Positions 10,985 to 22,220 of a DNA stretch of 64,000 nt are shown here, one piece after another. The stretch is from positions 4,770,961 to 4,834,960 of the forward strand of contig CM042163.1 in NCBI GenBank assembly GCA_023376005.1, written 5' to 3'. Position numbers and translations under genes: made by a program. Below the pieces are notes generated by a model, which saw only the letters and a program-made list of their open reading frames with translations, did not search any database and was not told the DNA's origin. Position 1 is the first letter of the stretch, and every line of letters starts with the position of its first letter. Origin of the DNA: Doryteuthis pealeii (taxonomy: Eukaryota; Mollusca; Cephalopoda; Myopsida; Loliginidae).

Positions 10985-11425
10985 TTGGACAATGGCCTAG
11001 TGGATAAGGTAGTTAGGTTAAGACAGTTCTAAGTGACAGTTATCTCTGGATTCCAGGTCAATCCTGACAGGTGGCAGTTACATAGAAAAATAATTAACAC
11101 AACTCCTACCCCAGCTATGGTTAGCAGAATGAGAACAGGATACCCCCGTGCGCTGAATAAAGGGTTAGGTTCAAAGTTCCGTGATGGCTCCCGATTACGA
11201 TAAGAAGGTTCCCGACTACGACAAGAAAGTTCCCGACTACGACAAGAAAGTTCCCGAGTTCGAAAAGAATGTTCCGAGTCCCACAAGAAATACCTGAAGA
11301 AGGCCGGAGGGCATATCGTCCGAAACGTTGTACAGATAACAATGAAGATGAGGACAATAGTCCGAATAACACAGATAATACTAATCATCAAACCTCATCT
11401 CAAACATTCAGAGAAATAAAAATTA
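10985..11425 (+). repeat. SINE family C, near full length with tRNA-like head
   Basis: TGGCCTAGTGGATAAGG (A-box-like) and GATTCCAGGTCAATCC (B-box-like) form the head, followed by a linker, the approx. 20-bp CGACAAGAAAGTTCCCGA repeats, CTGAAGAAGGCCGGAGGGCA and the AGATGAGGACAATAGTCC tail. Pol III transcription is inferred from the boxes. Confidence 0.75.
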
Positions 11426-11635
11426 AAAAAAAAACACTCTTGTAAAACACTTGTCTTATGAGTTCGCATTAAGGAACTTTTATGCCCCCACCCCACCAAT
11501 AAAAATGGTTAGAATTATCTCAAACTAGAACTCAGTGTAATGTGTAGACAATCTACAATATTACGGTCAAGTCACGCTGAAAGCACCGGTTCCTGCTAGA
11601 TCACCAAACAGTGATGAGCCTGTTCTAATACTTAA

Positions 11636-12190
11636 ATTGGCTGACCACTTAAGCAACAGCAGGTACTATAAGCAACTAATCCTTTGTTTATCAAAATGAC
11701 TGGTTCGGCATTAAATGACCCGAAAAGGGTTGATATGCCATAAAAACAAAATAATGATTAAACCAAAAAACTAAAGTTAAGCAGCAATGGGCATGTTCTA
11801 ATACTTAATTGGGTGACACACTTAAGCAACAGCAGATACTGTAAGTCACTTGATTCAGCATTAAATGACCCGAAAAGGGTTGATATGCCGTAAAAACAAA
11901 TAATGATTAAACCAAAAAAACTAAAGTTAAGCAGCAATGGGCATGTTCTAATACTTAATTGGGTGACCACTTAAGCAAACAGCAGATACTGTAAGTCACT
12001 TGATTCAGCTTAAATGACCCGAAAAGGGTTGATATGCCGTAAACAAATAATGATTAAACCAAAAAACTAAAGTTAAGCAGCAATGGGCATGTTCAATACT
12101 TAATTAGGTGACCACTTAAGCAATAAGCAGATACTGTAAGTCACTTGATTCAGCATTAATGACCCGAAAAGGGTTGATATGCCATAAAAA
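11636..12190 (+). repeat. tandem satellite, about four units of 150 bp
   Basis: Units start ACTTAAGCAA near 11648, 11819, 11968 and 12113. Each contains GGCATTAAATGACCCGAAAA and GGTTGATATGCC, which pair to form an imperfect hairpin, then AACTAAAGTTAAGCAGCAAT. Diverged single copies are at 10258 and, inverted, at 17425-17520. Confidence 0.8.
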
Positions 12191-12584
12191 CCAACCAACC
12201 AACCAAAACAATTTATTAATGATTATAGATATGAATAATGCTTATTTTAGATTCATTACCTTTTGGTTGATTTATTCTGTTAACTCTTTGCCTTACTTTA
12301 AACCTCTCCAACTACTGTAATCCTACCATAACCCACTGGCAGTGGCTCTCACCTTGTTCATTGATCCTTGCCCAGAACTTATTTGAATAGATGAGTTGTG
12401 AGGGTAAATAGATGAACTTTGAAATATTCCATCATACAGGTAAAGAATACTAAGAACATTGGTGCAGCTGTGAGGGAAAACTTGGTAGGCAAAGAGTTAA
12501 GAGAAATTTTAAGAGAGTTTTGTTGTTTTTTTTTTTTTTTTTTAAAGAAAAGTGGTCAAATATTAGAATGCACCTAATACCCTT

Positions 12585-12902
12585 GCGGCCAGGTGACTGA
12601 GTATGAAAGGATCCTAGTAATACTGAAAAGCGTTATGTGACAATTATCTGAAGGTTCAATCCTGACTAAGGTCAAAAATGATACTTAACACCTTAATATA
12701 GCTAAACACTTGATCCAGTCATGGTTAACGGAAATTAGAACAATCTACCCCAATGAATTAAATAAAGGTTTCCGTTCAAAGTTTCTATTGAAGTCCCCAG
12801 ACTATGACAAGAATTGTTCCAGATTTCGACGAGAAGGTTCCGAGTTCACCAAGAAACACTTGAAGTAGATCGGAAGACACATCAGCCAAAATGTTTGTAT
12901 AA
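12585..12902 (+). repeat. SINE family C, diverged copy
   Basis: CCAGGTGACTGAGTATGAAA and GAAGGTTCAATCCTGACT are the head boxes; CGACGAGAAGGTTCC and CATCAGCCAAAATGTTTGT mark the core. It is cut at its 3' end by the Helitron at 12903. Confidence 0.7.
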
Positions 12903-13742
12903 TCTTATTATAATGGAGATTGTGTGTTTTTCGTTCTGTAACCAAACTATATTACAACTCCCAAGTCCCAATTCCTAGTTATTTACATCACATTCTCAAT
13001 GATTTTATTTTTTAATTAGTTATTAAAATATTAATTATGTTACATATCTACATGATATTTTCACGTACCACTTGTACGGGTAGGCACAGGCCAATTTATG
13101 TGGACCACCCCAAGCGAGGCTCATGGGGTGGCGGGTGAAAAATTGCGTGATCCGTCGCATTCCCCTCAAGGGGGGCGCCTCAGCACTGGGCAATAAAACA
13201 GCCCTGCCCTTAAAATAAGGGGCAGTGTGCCTGGGGGATGGCCCCCTGGACGACGCCGTTAATTATATCAATGGTCAGAGGCGAAGCCACTGTGACCATA
13301 TCAACATACTAACAATATGCAATTGTATTTATATATACAACAAAATAGCGTAGTTGTGAATGGGAAGGTTATTTGCATATTGATATCAAAAAATGAATTT
13401 AATAAATATTGCTAGTTTATTGATTTCTAATGTTTTGGTTTTATTTTAATAAATAAGCAAAAATCTCATAATGAATCTTAAATGAAATCATTAACAAGAA
13501 AAAATAACTGAATTTTATTCTTCTTCCTCTTTTAACTAAATAGTTAAATTAGAAAAAAATAACAATGAGACGAAAGTGGATGGAAAGTAGTTTCAGTTGT
13601 TCTATTTTCTTATTATACTCCCTCTGTTTCCAATTTTTTATCTGAATTCTTATTTAGTTTCATTAGCCTTTCTAATTTATAACAATTATTTATTAATTAA
13701 AACTTAAAATACTTGCACCCGGAGGGTGCATATATTTGCTAG
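12903..13742 (+). mobile_element. non-autonomous Helitron 1, with a GC-rich insertion
   Basis: The 5' end is A|TCTTATTATAATGGAGATTG. The 3' end has the hairpin GCACCC-GGA-GGGTGC followed nine bases later by CTAG|T. Start TC, end CTRR, a subterminal hairpin and insertion between A and T are the Helitron hallmarks. A second copy (23781-24414, minus) has the same termini. No Rep/helicase ORF is present. A GC-rich segment (about 13070-13310) absent from the second copy lies inside. Confidence 0.85.
13070..13310 (-). repeat. GC-rich hairpin repeat, family W
   Basis: Its composition differs sharply from the surroundings. The minus strand shares GGGCAGGGCTG.TTTATTGCCCAG, GAGGCGCCCCCCTTGAGG and GTGGTCCACAT-like blocks with 38630-38905. 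It interrupts the Helitron here and an LTR-like repeat there. Several short perfect hairpins suggest a structured RNA origin, but no family is recognised. Confidence 0.6.
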
Positions 13743-13960
13743 TAAGAATTTAAAGATGAGACAACATTCCAAAAAATCTAGGTAATACATTTTAATCATA
13801 TCTTTATGTATCTAACTTTATTTTAAAAGGAAGTAAAAAACGTCAGAGAAGATAGATATAGTCTTAAAATAAGATTAACACTTTGAACTCTTACAGGCTG
13901 TTAAAGAACAGATTGCTACATTTTATAGGCAATAATGATTAATATATATATTATATAATA
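13743..13960. other. AT-rich spacer
   Basis: No recognised feature; ends in (TA)n. Confidence 0.4.
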
Positions 13961-13961
13961 A

Positions 13962-14140
13962 GTGACGTCCTTCTGTGGAAACGAGCATATGGACATGCTA
14001 GTGCGCAGGTCATCCAGCAAAACCTACATAGACCAGCTCTGTGCAATACTGCATGCAGTGCGGACAACCTACAGGTCAATGAACAATGGGGATGGTTGGC
14101 GTTGGTTGTCATGGATATCCGCACTTGCTGGTGTGAACAT
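13962..14140 (+). pseudogene. LINE ORF2 tail fragment
   Basis: Reads EHMDMLVRRSSSKTYIDQLC and then diverges (DGWRW.SWISALAG), corresponding to the THGHASVGRPARTYIDQLC..DREGWREIV end of the intact tail at 26466-26815. Ends in (TA)n. Confidence 0.7.
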
Positions 14141-14241
14141 TATGATATATATATATATATTATATATAATATATAATAATATAATAATAAATAAATATAT
14201 AAAGTTATACATATCTATTTTATTTCGATGGCAATAGAACA

Positions 14242-14291
14242 GTCACAACCTTAGTTCATACATGCAAAATCACATGCATTCATCAGGTGAC
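14242..14291 (-). ncRNA. hammerhead-like core with one base missing (family G, left arm)
   Basis: Minus strand: GUCAC, CUGAUGA, stem II AUGCAUG/CAUGUAU (seven pairs), GAA followed directly by C, stem III remnant, U17, GUGAC. The missing A15.1 should inactivate it unless it is a sequencing deletion. Confidence 0.55.
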
Positions 14292-14399
14292 GTTGATCCG
14301 GATACAAGGAAAATCAAAAAAATTGAAAAATTCATCTGATGCCCGTAAAAACTTTGGAATTTTTCGATTTTTTTATTTTTCCTTGTATTCGGATCAAAC

Positions 14400-14449
14400 G
14401 TCACCTGATGAATGCATGCGATTTTGTATGATGAAACCAAGGTTGTGAC
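14400..14449 (+). ncRNA. hammerhead ribozyme, type I (family G)
   Basis: GUCAC pairs fully with GUGAC as stem I. CUGAUGA, stem II AU(g)CAU/AUGAU, GAAA, stem III ACC-AA-GGU and U17 complete the fold. Predicted cleavage after 14444. Confidence 0.75.
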
Positions 14450-14617
14450 TGTTCTATTGTCATCGATTAAATAGATATGTAATACCTTTATATATTTATT
14501 TTATTATATTATATAATAGCTCTATTCTTTATATCGAGCACTCTCCTAATACTACTGCAATTTGGCGCACCATTCCAGTGAAAGCTGAAGCGGTGGACTA
14601 TCCAGACTATAGTTATA

Positions 14618-14649
<32 letters not shown>

Positions 14650-14652
14650 TTA

Positions 14653-14914
14653 AGTAAGTAAGGTCTGCGGAGTGACCAATTGTTAGTATCAGCTGAACAA
14701 TGATGGAGCCTTCCCGTTTTTGCTAGTGCTAGACCAGGGAGATTGTTTTTACTGGGTAGAGTGCCACACCTACCGTTAGTACCCAGATAATTTATCGCAC
14801 AGCTAAAATTACCAAATTGTGTTATTCATGTGTCAAGTTGGCAGTGACTGGTATCAAACCAAGAACCTTTCTATCATAGGTGATTGCTCTACTGACTGAG
14901 CTAAATCAGCCCTA
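14653..14914 (-). repeat. SINE S1
   Basis: GCTAGTGCTAGACCAGGGAG and the complementary B box (GGTATCAAACCAAGAACC) followed by CTCTACTGACTGAGCTAA mark a minus-strand S1 copy with a good A box. Confidence 0.8.
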
Positions 14915-15059
14915 GGCAATAGTGATGTTGAAATAGGTATTTCTTGGCTGAAATTCAGACTCCCCACCCACTACACCCAATATATGTACTCCTAATCAGC
15001 AGCATAAATACTGGCCATTCGGTCAGTAATGGTTCAACTCTATAAAAAATATCTAAAAA

Positions 15060-15545
15060 GAATGTCTAAACAAATCATGTCTCATTTTGATTTTTCGGAC
15101 TGTTGTCCTCATCTTTATTTGTGGTATGTAAGAAAGTGAAGTTGGTTAAGTGGCTTATTGTCAGTTCAAGCTGGACAGTGAGGGAATCTATCCCTTTTTC
15201 ACTAGCATAGACCAGGAGATTGTTTTTGCTGAGGTGGAGTGCCACACCTACAGTCAGCTCCCCACTTTACAACACAGATCAGATTATCCAATCTGTACTA
15301 CTCATGTGCGATTGGCAGTGGCCGGTATTGAACCAGGAACCTCACAATTCTGAGGCGGGTGCTCTGCCGACTGAGCTTAACTGAAAACAGTATTTCGGCC
15401 ACTGTATTCTACAGCCTTCTTCAGATGTTCCCTGTCTCTATAGAGCATAGCAATGAACCAACCTGATGAAGGCCAGAGGATACAGTGTCCAAAACGTTGT
15501 GTTTTTACATGTCAAAATAAAGATGAGGACAACAGTCCCAAAAAA
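15060..15545. repeat. inverted pair of family C tails enclosing SINE S1
   Basis: At the left the family C tail is inverted (GGACTGTTGTCCTCATCTTT); 15386-15440 carries its core in the same orientation; 15469-15545 is a plus copy. SINE S1 (15139-15381, minus) is inserted inside the left arm. In the inverted arm the stem reads GGCUGUA..UACAGUGGCC, in the plus arm it is decayed. Confidence 0.65.
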
Positions 15546-15599
15546 CAAAAAAAAACACATCATGTTCATAATCGGATGCCTTCATGGAACTTTGAACTG

Positions 15600-15790
15600 A
15601 ACCCTTTATTTAATCCAACGGGGTAGATTGTTCGGCATTCCGATTATGACATGAAGGTTCCTGAGTTTGACGAGAAGGTTACCAAGTTCGACAAGAAACA
15701 CCTGAAGAAGGCTGAGGGCACGTTGACCGAAACATTGTGTGTATAACAATAAAGATGAGGATAACAGTCAGAAAAATCAAAACAATACAC
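15600..15790 (+). repeat. SINE family C, 3' part
   Basis: GAAGGTTCCTGAGTTTGACG repeats, CTGAAGAAGGCTGAGGGCAC, ACCGAAACATT and the AATAAAGATGAGGATAACAG tail. Confidence 0.65.
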
Positions 15791-16330
15791 ATCAAGCCTT
15801 ATTGAAAAAAATCAGACAAATAAATTCTTGTCCTCTTAGAAAATGATAAATCATTACAAATAAATGTTTTATTGATTAAATTAACAAGCGAATCAAAAAT
15901 CTGTTGCGGTTTCAACGAATCGGCAGTCTGGAAAGTCATTAGTTACCAATTATTCATTTGCCATTTGTTCATAGAAACAAAAAACAAAAGAACTGATTCT
16001 ATCATTTTCACAGAACAATGAACAGTTTTTTTTTGTTTGTTTTTGTGTTGGTAGTTTGTTTTTTTGTTTTTTGTTTTTTTTCTCTTATAATTTCTAAAAT
16101 AGAAAATAGAAAAAACATAAACTTGACAGTTCAGTTTATGTAAAATAAATTATTTTACTTTTTTGTCGCGTGAATGTGCACAAGTTGTGAAAATGTTTTG
16201 CTCTGATTAAAGAGAGAAAAAAAAAAAAGTCAAATAATTATTGTTCAATTTGACACCTTTTTTTTGTTTCTAAATGTTTTTTTTTTTTTTCTTTTCACCA
16301 AATCAAATAAAGGAAGATATGAAATGAAGC
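15791..16330. other. unassigned AT-rich spacer with T-runs
   Basis: Long T and A runs, no repeat family or coding signal recognised. Confidence 0.4.
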
Positions 16331-16389
16331 TGAAATTTACAATGTCAATCCAGTGAAACCCGCTCAACTTTTTATTGCACGTCGTCTCA

Positions 16390-16800
16390 ACAAAATAGGA
16401 GTGTAAAATGGTTGTTACTTAAAAGCATTAATTTAACATACAAAAAAAAAAAAAAAAAAAAAAAAAGAAAATAAATTGAATAAAAGAATAAAAAACACTT
16501 TGATTCTGGCAGTAGGGGAAGTACTCTCTAATGGCAAATTTTATTACATATAGGCTCAATAGAATCGGAGATATTTATGAACAAAAAAGTGTAAAATGGG
16601 TTGTTACTTAAAATTAATTCAACAATGAATATTACCTTAAATAAAGAAGAATAGAAAATAGTAAATTCTGGAAATTAGGGGGAAGTACTCTCTACTTGTT
16701 ATTACAATGAGTGTTCATTTTTAATGTATTTGTAGGGATTATCTTCCCTTGCTTGCTACGGTTTATTTTAGGTGGCGTAGCTCCTGGATATTTTGTTTGA
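16390..16800 (+). repeat. duplicated block, copy without insertion
   Basis: From GTGTAAAATGGTTGTTACTT through GGGGAAGTACTCTCTAATGG to GGATTATCTTCCCTTGCTTG, it parallels 18795-19460. At about 16610 it preserves the empty site (GTTACTTAAAATTAATTCAAC) that is filled by a MITE in the other copy. Confidence 0.75.
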
Positions 16801-17164
16801 CAATATCTTCTTTTTGTTTAAATGTTTTTCCCCCTAAATAAAATGAAAGAAGATATCAAATAAAGCCGAAAAAATTTATAACGTCAATCCAGTGAAACTT
16901 GCTCTACAAGAAATTTTTACACTGAATTGAAAATCTCTGCCAATGTTTTAGGGCATTTTTTTTTTTTTTTACCTTTTACCTTACAAGTTCGAGTAAACAT
17001 TTAAATTCTACACATTTTATAGTTTCATATCTTCTTACTTATATTTCGGGGTCGACAATGAAGTGTGGGGGGGAGAGAAAGAGAGGCTAACAGAAGAATA
17101 TTCTAAGATTCCTTGTTGAAATTTTCAAGAATTTATAACAATTTGACCGAAGCTTTTACCTTAA

Positions 17165-17381
17165 AGGTTTGTTGGTTGATATTTTGTTTAACGGCATATC
17201 AACCTTTTTTATGGAAGCCAGCACAATGGGCACGCCAGTGTGGGGCCGACCAGTGAAGACCTACATTGATCAGCTCTGTGCGGATACAGGATGCTGCACA
17301 GAGGACCTCCTGAGAATGATGAGCGATAGGGACGGATGGAGAGAGATTGTCATGAATATCCGTGCCAACAGCACGACATGA
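17165..17381 (+). pseudogene. LINE ORF2 C-terminal tail fragment
   Basis: After a GGCATATCAACC motif the frame reads GTPVWGRPVKTYIDQLCADT, then DRDGWREIVMNIRANSTT and stop, the same C-terminus as 26466-26815. Only the last 55 codons remain. Confidence 0.8.
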
Positions 17382-17780
17382 CGATGATGAAAGTAAAATG
17401 AATTCATTTAATACTAGTTTGCTTATAGTACCTGCTGTTGCTTAAGTGGTCACCCATCTAAGTATTAACAGGCTCATCGTTGCTAACTTCGGTGACTAGC
17501 AGGAACCGGTGCTTTTAATGTGACTTGACCATAATATTTACCTTTGAAGTCTCAGTAAGCATTTAAATTCTATACATTTTATATTCTTCCTACTTATAGT
17601 TCACCCCGACAGCAAGGGGTGAAGAGAAAGATAGAAAGAAAGAGGCTAACAGAAGAGTATCCATTTTAATCTTCCTTGTTGAAATATTTAAGAATTTGGC
17701 AGAAAAGGTCAGGTCTTTGAACCAACTGATTTTGCAAGCAGGTTTCTCTTCGTTTGGAAAATCTGTTCAATATAAGATGA
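17382..17780. other. spacer with inverted satellite fragment
   Basis: 17425-17525 is the reverse complement of the 150-bp satellite region near 11580-11680 (CTTAAGTGGTCACCCATCTA, AGCAGGAACCGGTGCTTT). The remainder repeats parts of 16980-17140. Confidence 0.5.
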
Positions 17781-18400
17781 TGATGATGAAATTTATTGTG
17801 TACAGTGCTCAGGTGCACCACAACTCATCAAAGTCTCATGTCTAGTATAACAATAATGTATTAGTGCCAGGAACATAATAGCATACAGTAATAATATACA
17901 TGTATGTGTGTACAGTGCTCAGGTGCAAGACAACTCATCAAAGTCTCGTGTCTAGTACACAGAATAATGTATTAGTGTTAGGAACATGATAGCTACAGTA
18001 ATAATATACATGTATGTGTACAGTGCTTAGGTGCAACAACTCATCAAAGTCTCATGTCTAATACACATAATAATGTATTAGTGTCAGGAACATGAATAGC
18101 AATACAGTAATAATATACATGTATGTTACAGTGCTCAGGTGCAGACAAAACTCATCAAAGTCTCATGTCAAGTACACAGAATAATTGATTAGTGTCAGGA
18201 ACATGAAACAGTTTACAGTAGTAATATGCATGTTATTGTATGCGCTTGTGTGCATTCTATGTGGAGAGTGGCATCAGTATGGTGTTCAGCGGACTACAGG
18301 AAGCATGGAGGCTTTGAAAGATTCAGTGCTTTGGCAGCCTACAACAGACGTGCGGGCAGTTTATTCCATGTCTCCACAACTCTAGCGTGAAAAAATGTTT
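17780..18400 (+). repeat. 108-110 bp tandem repeat, four units, with conserved flank
   Basis: TACAGTGCTCAGGTGC begins units at 17801, 17911, 18019 and 18127, followed by ACTCATCAAAGTCTCATGTC and AATAATGTATTAGTGTCAGG. The flank (GGAAGCATGGAGGCTTTGAA) is shared with the array at 44925-45500, so the tandem core moved as part of one element. Confidence 0.85.
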
Positions 18401-18794
18401 CTGAAAATCACGTTGAAAATCTTTCTAGTTTATTTCTCTCTCCCTTTGGCCTTGTACCAGACTATGTTTCAGCAATATATACTGCGTACACCACAAGATT
18501 AAAAAAAAAAAAAAAATTCAGTTAGAAGGATTTTTTTTTTCCAAAGTAAGCCTGTGTGTTCTGAGGAGAAACCACCCTGTCACATCAAGGAGAGAGAAGA
18601 GAGGGAGAGAGAGAGAGAGATATTGGAAACTTAAAAATACCAAAGATACGCAAAGCATTAGAGGATAAAAGACTTTTGGATTAAGTGAAATTCAAAGAAG
18701 AAAAAATTTTCAAAATTCTTTGTAAGGACAAGAAATATTCATTGTGATACGAGTGAATAGGGAAGCTAAAATCTAAACTTGAACTGACATGGAC

Positions 18795-19470
18795 TTTACT
18801 AAGAATTAATTTAACATACCAAAAAAAAGAAAAAGAAAGAAAATCAAATTGAATAAAAGAATAAAAAAACAGTTTGATTCTGGGCAGTAGGGGAAGTACT
18901 CTCTAATGGCAAATTTTCTATACATATAAAAAAAAGTGTAAAATGGTTGTTACTTCAAACTCTTAACATCCTGTTAAGAATTTTTCAAGTCCAGATTCCC
19001 ATTCCTATAAGGATCTATCAAAAATGCTAAAAATGGCCTTTTCATTTAAAATTACCTGTTATTTCCTTAAAATAAAGACTTCTAATATGTTTAATATTAC
19101 ATTTAAACAAAGTTCAGATCCCATTCTATAGGATTTATAAAATGGCTAAAAATGAACTTTTCATTTAAAGTTACCTGTTATTTCCTTAAAATAAGACTTC
19201 TAAATGTTTAATATACATTTAAACAAAGGCTATCGTTTGTATCGGATTGGAAAATGAATGTGACTTCTGGCCAGGTGGAATGAGGCGTATAGGATGTTAA
19301 GAGTTAAAATAATTCAACAATGAATATTACCTTAATTAAAGAGGAATAGAAAACAGTTAAATTCTGAAATTAGGGGAAGTACTCTTCTACTTGTTATTAC
19401 AATGAGTGTTCATTTTAATGTATTTGTAGGATTATCTTCCCTTGCTTGCTATGGTTTACTGTTAGGTGCG
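18795..19470 (+). repeat. duplicated block, copy with MITE insertion
   Basis: Matches 16390-16800 on both sides of the insertion at 18962-19305, giving a filled and an empty paralogous site. Confidence 0.75.
18962..19305 (+). mobile_element. TTAA-flanked MITE with internal duplication (piggyBac-like termini)
   Basis: Termini are TTAA-CATCCT and AGGATG-TTAA, and the larger ends CTCTTAACATCCT / AGGATGTTAAGAG are inverted. TTAA is the piggyBac target, so that superfamily is suggested. Inside, about 105 bp is repeated (GTTATTTCCTTAAAATAA twice). A minus-strand relative with one internal unit is at 53468-53695. Confidence 0.65.
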
Positions 19471-20500
19471 TTGCAACCTGGATATTTAAAGGCAGTCCCC
19501 CCAAAAAAGTCAAACTCTCTCCTGGATCCTCCGGCTATGAACTAGACACAAGTCGTGCCTTTGTCCATTTGGATTACCTAGCATATCATAAGAAACGGGT
19601 GTTAGCTACTGAGTTAACACCTCGCTAAATTCTATATATCCTTTGAACAGAAAAAGTTTATCTCTTTAGAAAGCTCATCTGAAATATTTGTTATAGATAA
19701 AAAGAAAGAATATTCTGGTTCTCCCAAATTACCATGGCCTAAATCATTTTCTAAGTTTTGTTTAGTTTGGCACAAGGACCAAAATTATGGGACACCCAGT
19801 GAGAATCAATCTCACTAGCAATGATCTGTGACGTACCACCATGGTTCAAATAAAGAAAAAAATGACAAAATTTGAAGAAAAAAAAAAAAAAATCATAATA
19901 TATACAAATTTGCATTGCCAAAAATTGTCCTTTTTCAGCCTCTTAATTAAAAAAAAAAAAATATTCGGGTCTTCAAATCATCACTTGTCATATGTGGTGT
20001 CATCAGATTGTTATCCCAACTTGAAAACAGTAATTCCCCCTCCCCGCACGAGAGAAACCGCCTCAGCTTTTATGCCTCCTCACCGGCCAAACCACTCCAA
20101 CCAACAGGGTGACAGGACGCTTACCAAGAGTCACCACTCATAACTTGGAGGTTGTGAGTTCAATCTCTGTAGTCTCATAAGGCAATTCACTTTACCTCCC
20201 ACTACGTTCAATAAAAACTAACGATATTACATACATTCTTTTACTCTTAAATTGTTTCCAGTTTCTGAGATAAGTTTTTTTTTTTCTTTTGTTACAGTGA
20301 TAAGTATCTTTTTGTGTTTTTTTTGTTTGGCTTTTTTTTCAATTTTTTTTAGTTGATCCATAAATTCAGAAAATTTGGGAACTGATTAGAAATTTTTTTG
20401 TTTTTGATTTTTATAGATTTTTTTTGATCTGAGGTGAATAAGAACAAATAAATCAGATTAGTTTTAATTACTTAATTTTGGTGATTACTTAATTTTTGGG
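19471..20500. other. unassigned spacer
   Basis: A/T-rich with homopolymer runs. A short tRNA-like stretch (GGTTGTGAGTTCAATCTC near 20150) may be a decayed SINE. No exon is supported. Confidence 0.4.
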
Positions 20501-20504
20501 GGGA

Positions 20505-20715
20505 ATTATTTGGTGATGGGGGTGGGGGGAAATTCATTTTGGTGATGGGAGGTGGGGAGATTCATTTTGGTGATGGGGTGGGGGAATCCATTTTGGTGAT
20601 GGGGGTGGAATCCATTTGGTGATGGGGGGGGGAATCCATGTGGGTGAGTGGGGGAATTCATTTTGTGATGGGGTGGGGGAAAATTTATTTTAGTGATGGG
20701 TGGGGGAAATTCATT
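20505..20715 (+). repeat. G-rich minisatellite, about 28 bp x 8
   Basis: Repeats of ATTTTGGTGATGGGGGTGGG with variable spacing. Runs of three or more G on one strand make G-quadruplexes possible. Confidence 0.85.
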
Positions 20716-20951
20716 TAGTTCGCCTTAAAAATCAAACCCGTTGTTATATGTCTAATAAAAGTTCTCAACACGTGGAAACTAAGTTTTAGTTTGTTTAAAG
20801 TTTATTTTTGTTAAATTCCAAATTCACACAATTCATTTCATGACTGAAGGCTGAATTGGCTTTAAAATGAAACAAAAAAACTTTAAAAAGATAAAGGATA
20901 ACACTTTTGAAAACACCCCCCCCCCAAAAAAAAATGTTGTGCAAATGTTGA

Positions 20952-21330
20952 AGCACAATTTTATTAGAGTACAAGCTCAGTTGGTAAAGCACTGGCCAAG
21001 GAATCACAAGGTTCCTGGTCGATACCAATCTCCACCAATTTCAGCATCATGAGTAGCACAGATTGGGTAATCTGATCTGTGCGGTAAAATGGAGAGTTGT
21101 AGGTGTGGTTACTCCAACCTTAGCAAAACAATCTCCCTGGTCTCAGCACTAGCAAAAAGGGTAGACTCCTCACTGTCTAGTTGATACCGACAATGGGCCA
21201 ATCAGCACATGAGAACACAGATTTTGGGTAATCTGATCTGTGCAGTAAAGTTGGGAGCTGATGATAGGTTGGCACTTCACCTAGCAAAAACATTCCTAGT
21301 CTACACTAGCAAAAGGGATAGACTCCCTCG
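20952..21330 (+). repeat. SINE S1 plus one extra body unit
   Basis: GTACAAGCTCAGTTGGTAAA opens the head; a second body unit starts near 21200, like the beginning of the array at 240. Flank (GAAGCACAATTTTATTAGAG) also matches the copy at window start. Confidence 0.8.
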
Positions 21331-21725
21331 CTATTCTCTCTCTTTTTTAGATAAAGATCTAAGGATTAACATCTCACCTTGAAATTATGAAAAAAGAAAC
21401 CAAAAAAAACAAAAAAAAAGAAGGAAATACCCGGCCGGGGGGGGGGATTGAAATTGAAATCAATTTCCCCAAACAAAAGGATGAGGAAAGAATCATTTTA
21501 ATTCTATTAGACAAAAGAATGTCATCAAAATTCACAAGGGAAGATTATTTGGTAAATCTTAAATTGCTGCCTTAATGCAACAAAATGGACAAAAAGGCGG
21601 GAGAATAATTCATGAAAGCTCTTCAATTTTGAAACAATAAAAATAGTTTTTTTTTTTTTCCTTCTTTTTTTTTAAAGTTCTTTAGTAGACACGAATAGTT
21701 GCTTTAACAGAATTGAATATGAATC
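21331..21725. other. unassigned spacer
   Basis: Low-complexity A/T with a G-run near 21440. No gene seen. Confidence 0.4.
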
Positions 21726-22220
21726 GGTAATTTATGAGGAAGTGCTTCCCGGTCTCCTGCCTCAAAAATTGCTACCCGGTGACTATTAAAATAACGACCC
21801 TGCTCAGTCTATTCAAAACTATCCATCTTCATATCTATCTATCTCAATTTGTTCATATTTATCTATATTACTTTAGATACTAAGATTTTTTTTATTCATG
21901 TTTGTTTAATGTCTTGTTTTTAGTTTAAATAAACAAGAATTACGACAAAAAAAAAGAAGTGACCCCCCCAATACATTTACTTGTCGAAAATATCTATCTC
22001 CATTTGTTCGTATCTATCTATATTATTTTGTTTGTTTATCTATATATCTATCTATCTCAGTCTATTCAAAACTATATATCCATCTTCATATCTAAACAAG
22101 AATTACGACAAATTACGATAAATAAACAAAAATTACGACAAGCTGGTGTTGTTATTTTGATAGTCACCGGGTAGCAATTTTTGAGGCAGGAGACCGGGAC
22201 GCACTTCCTCATAAATTACC
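21726..22220. mobile_element. MITE with 75-bp inverted ends and perfect 8-bp target duplication
   Basis: Ends GGTAATTTATGAGGAAGTGC and its complement are followed inward by long matching TIR sequence (CTCCTGCCTCAAAAATTGCT). TATGAATC flanks both sides (21718-21725 and 22221-22228). The interior is ATCT-rich filler with no ORF. Eight-base duplication with GG-starting ends would fit a Merlin-like or other 8-bp DDE family; superfamily is inference. Confidence 0.9.

Larger units (their letters stand above)
14227..14467. repeat. family G palindrome, about 240 bp
   Basis: CGATGGCAATAGAACAGTCA at the left returns inverted as TGACTGTTCTATTGTCATCG at the right, with near-complete pairing between. Each arm carries a hammerhead; the right one is intact and the left one lacks one A of GAAA. 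Confidence 0.85.

Noticed and set aside
9960..11425. Family C CTGAAGA...GAAACG as active hammerheads
   Set aside because: Stem II and a possible stem III exist, but the flanks (GAAATAC against CAGATAAC) do not pair as stem I in any copy, so no ribozyme was called.
14600..14660. Promoter TATA box
   Set aside because: (TA)n tracts are ubiquitous here and none sits upstream of a supported gene start.
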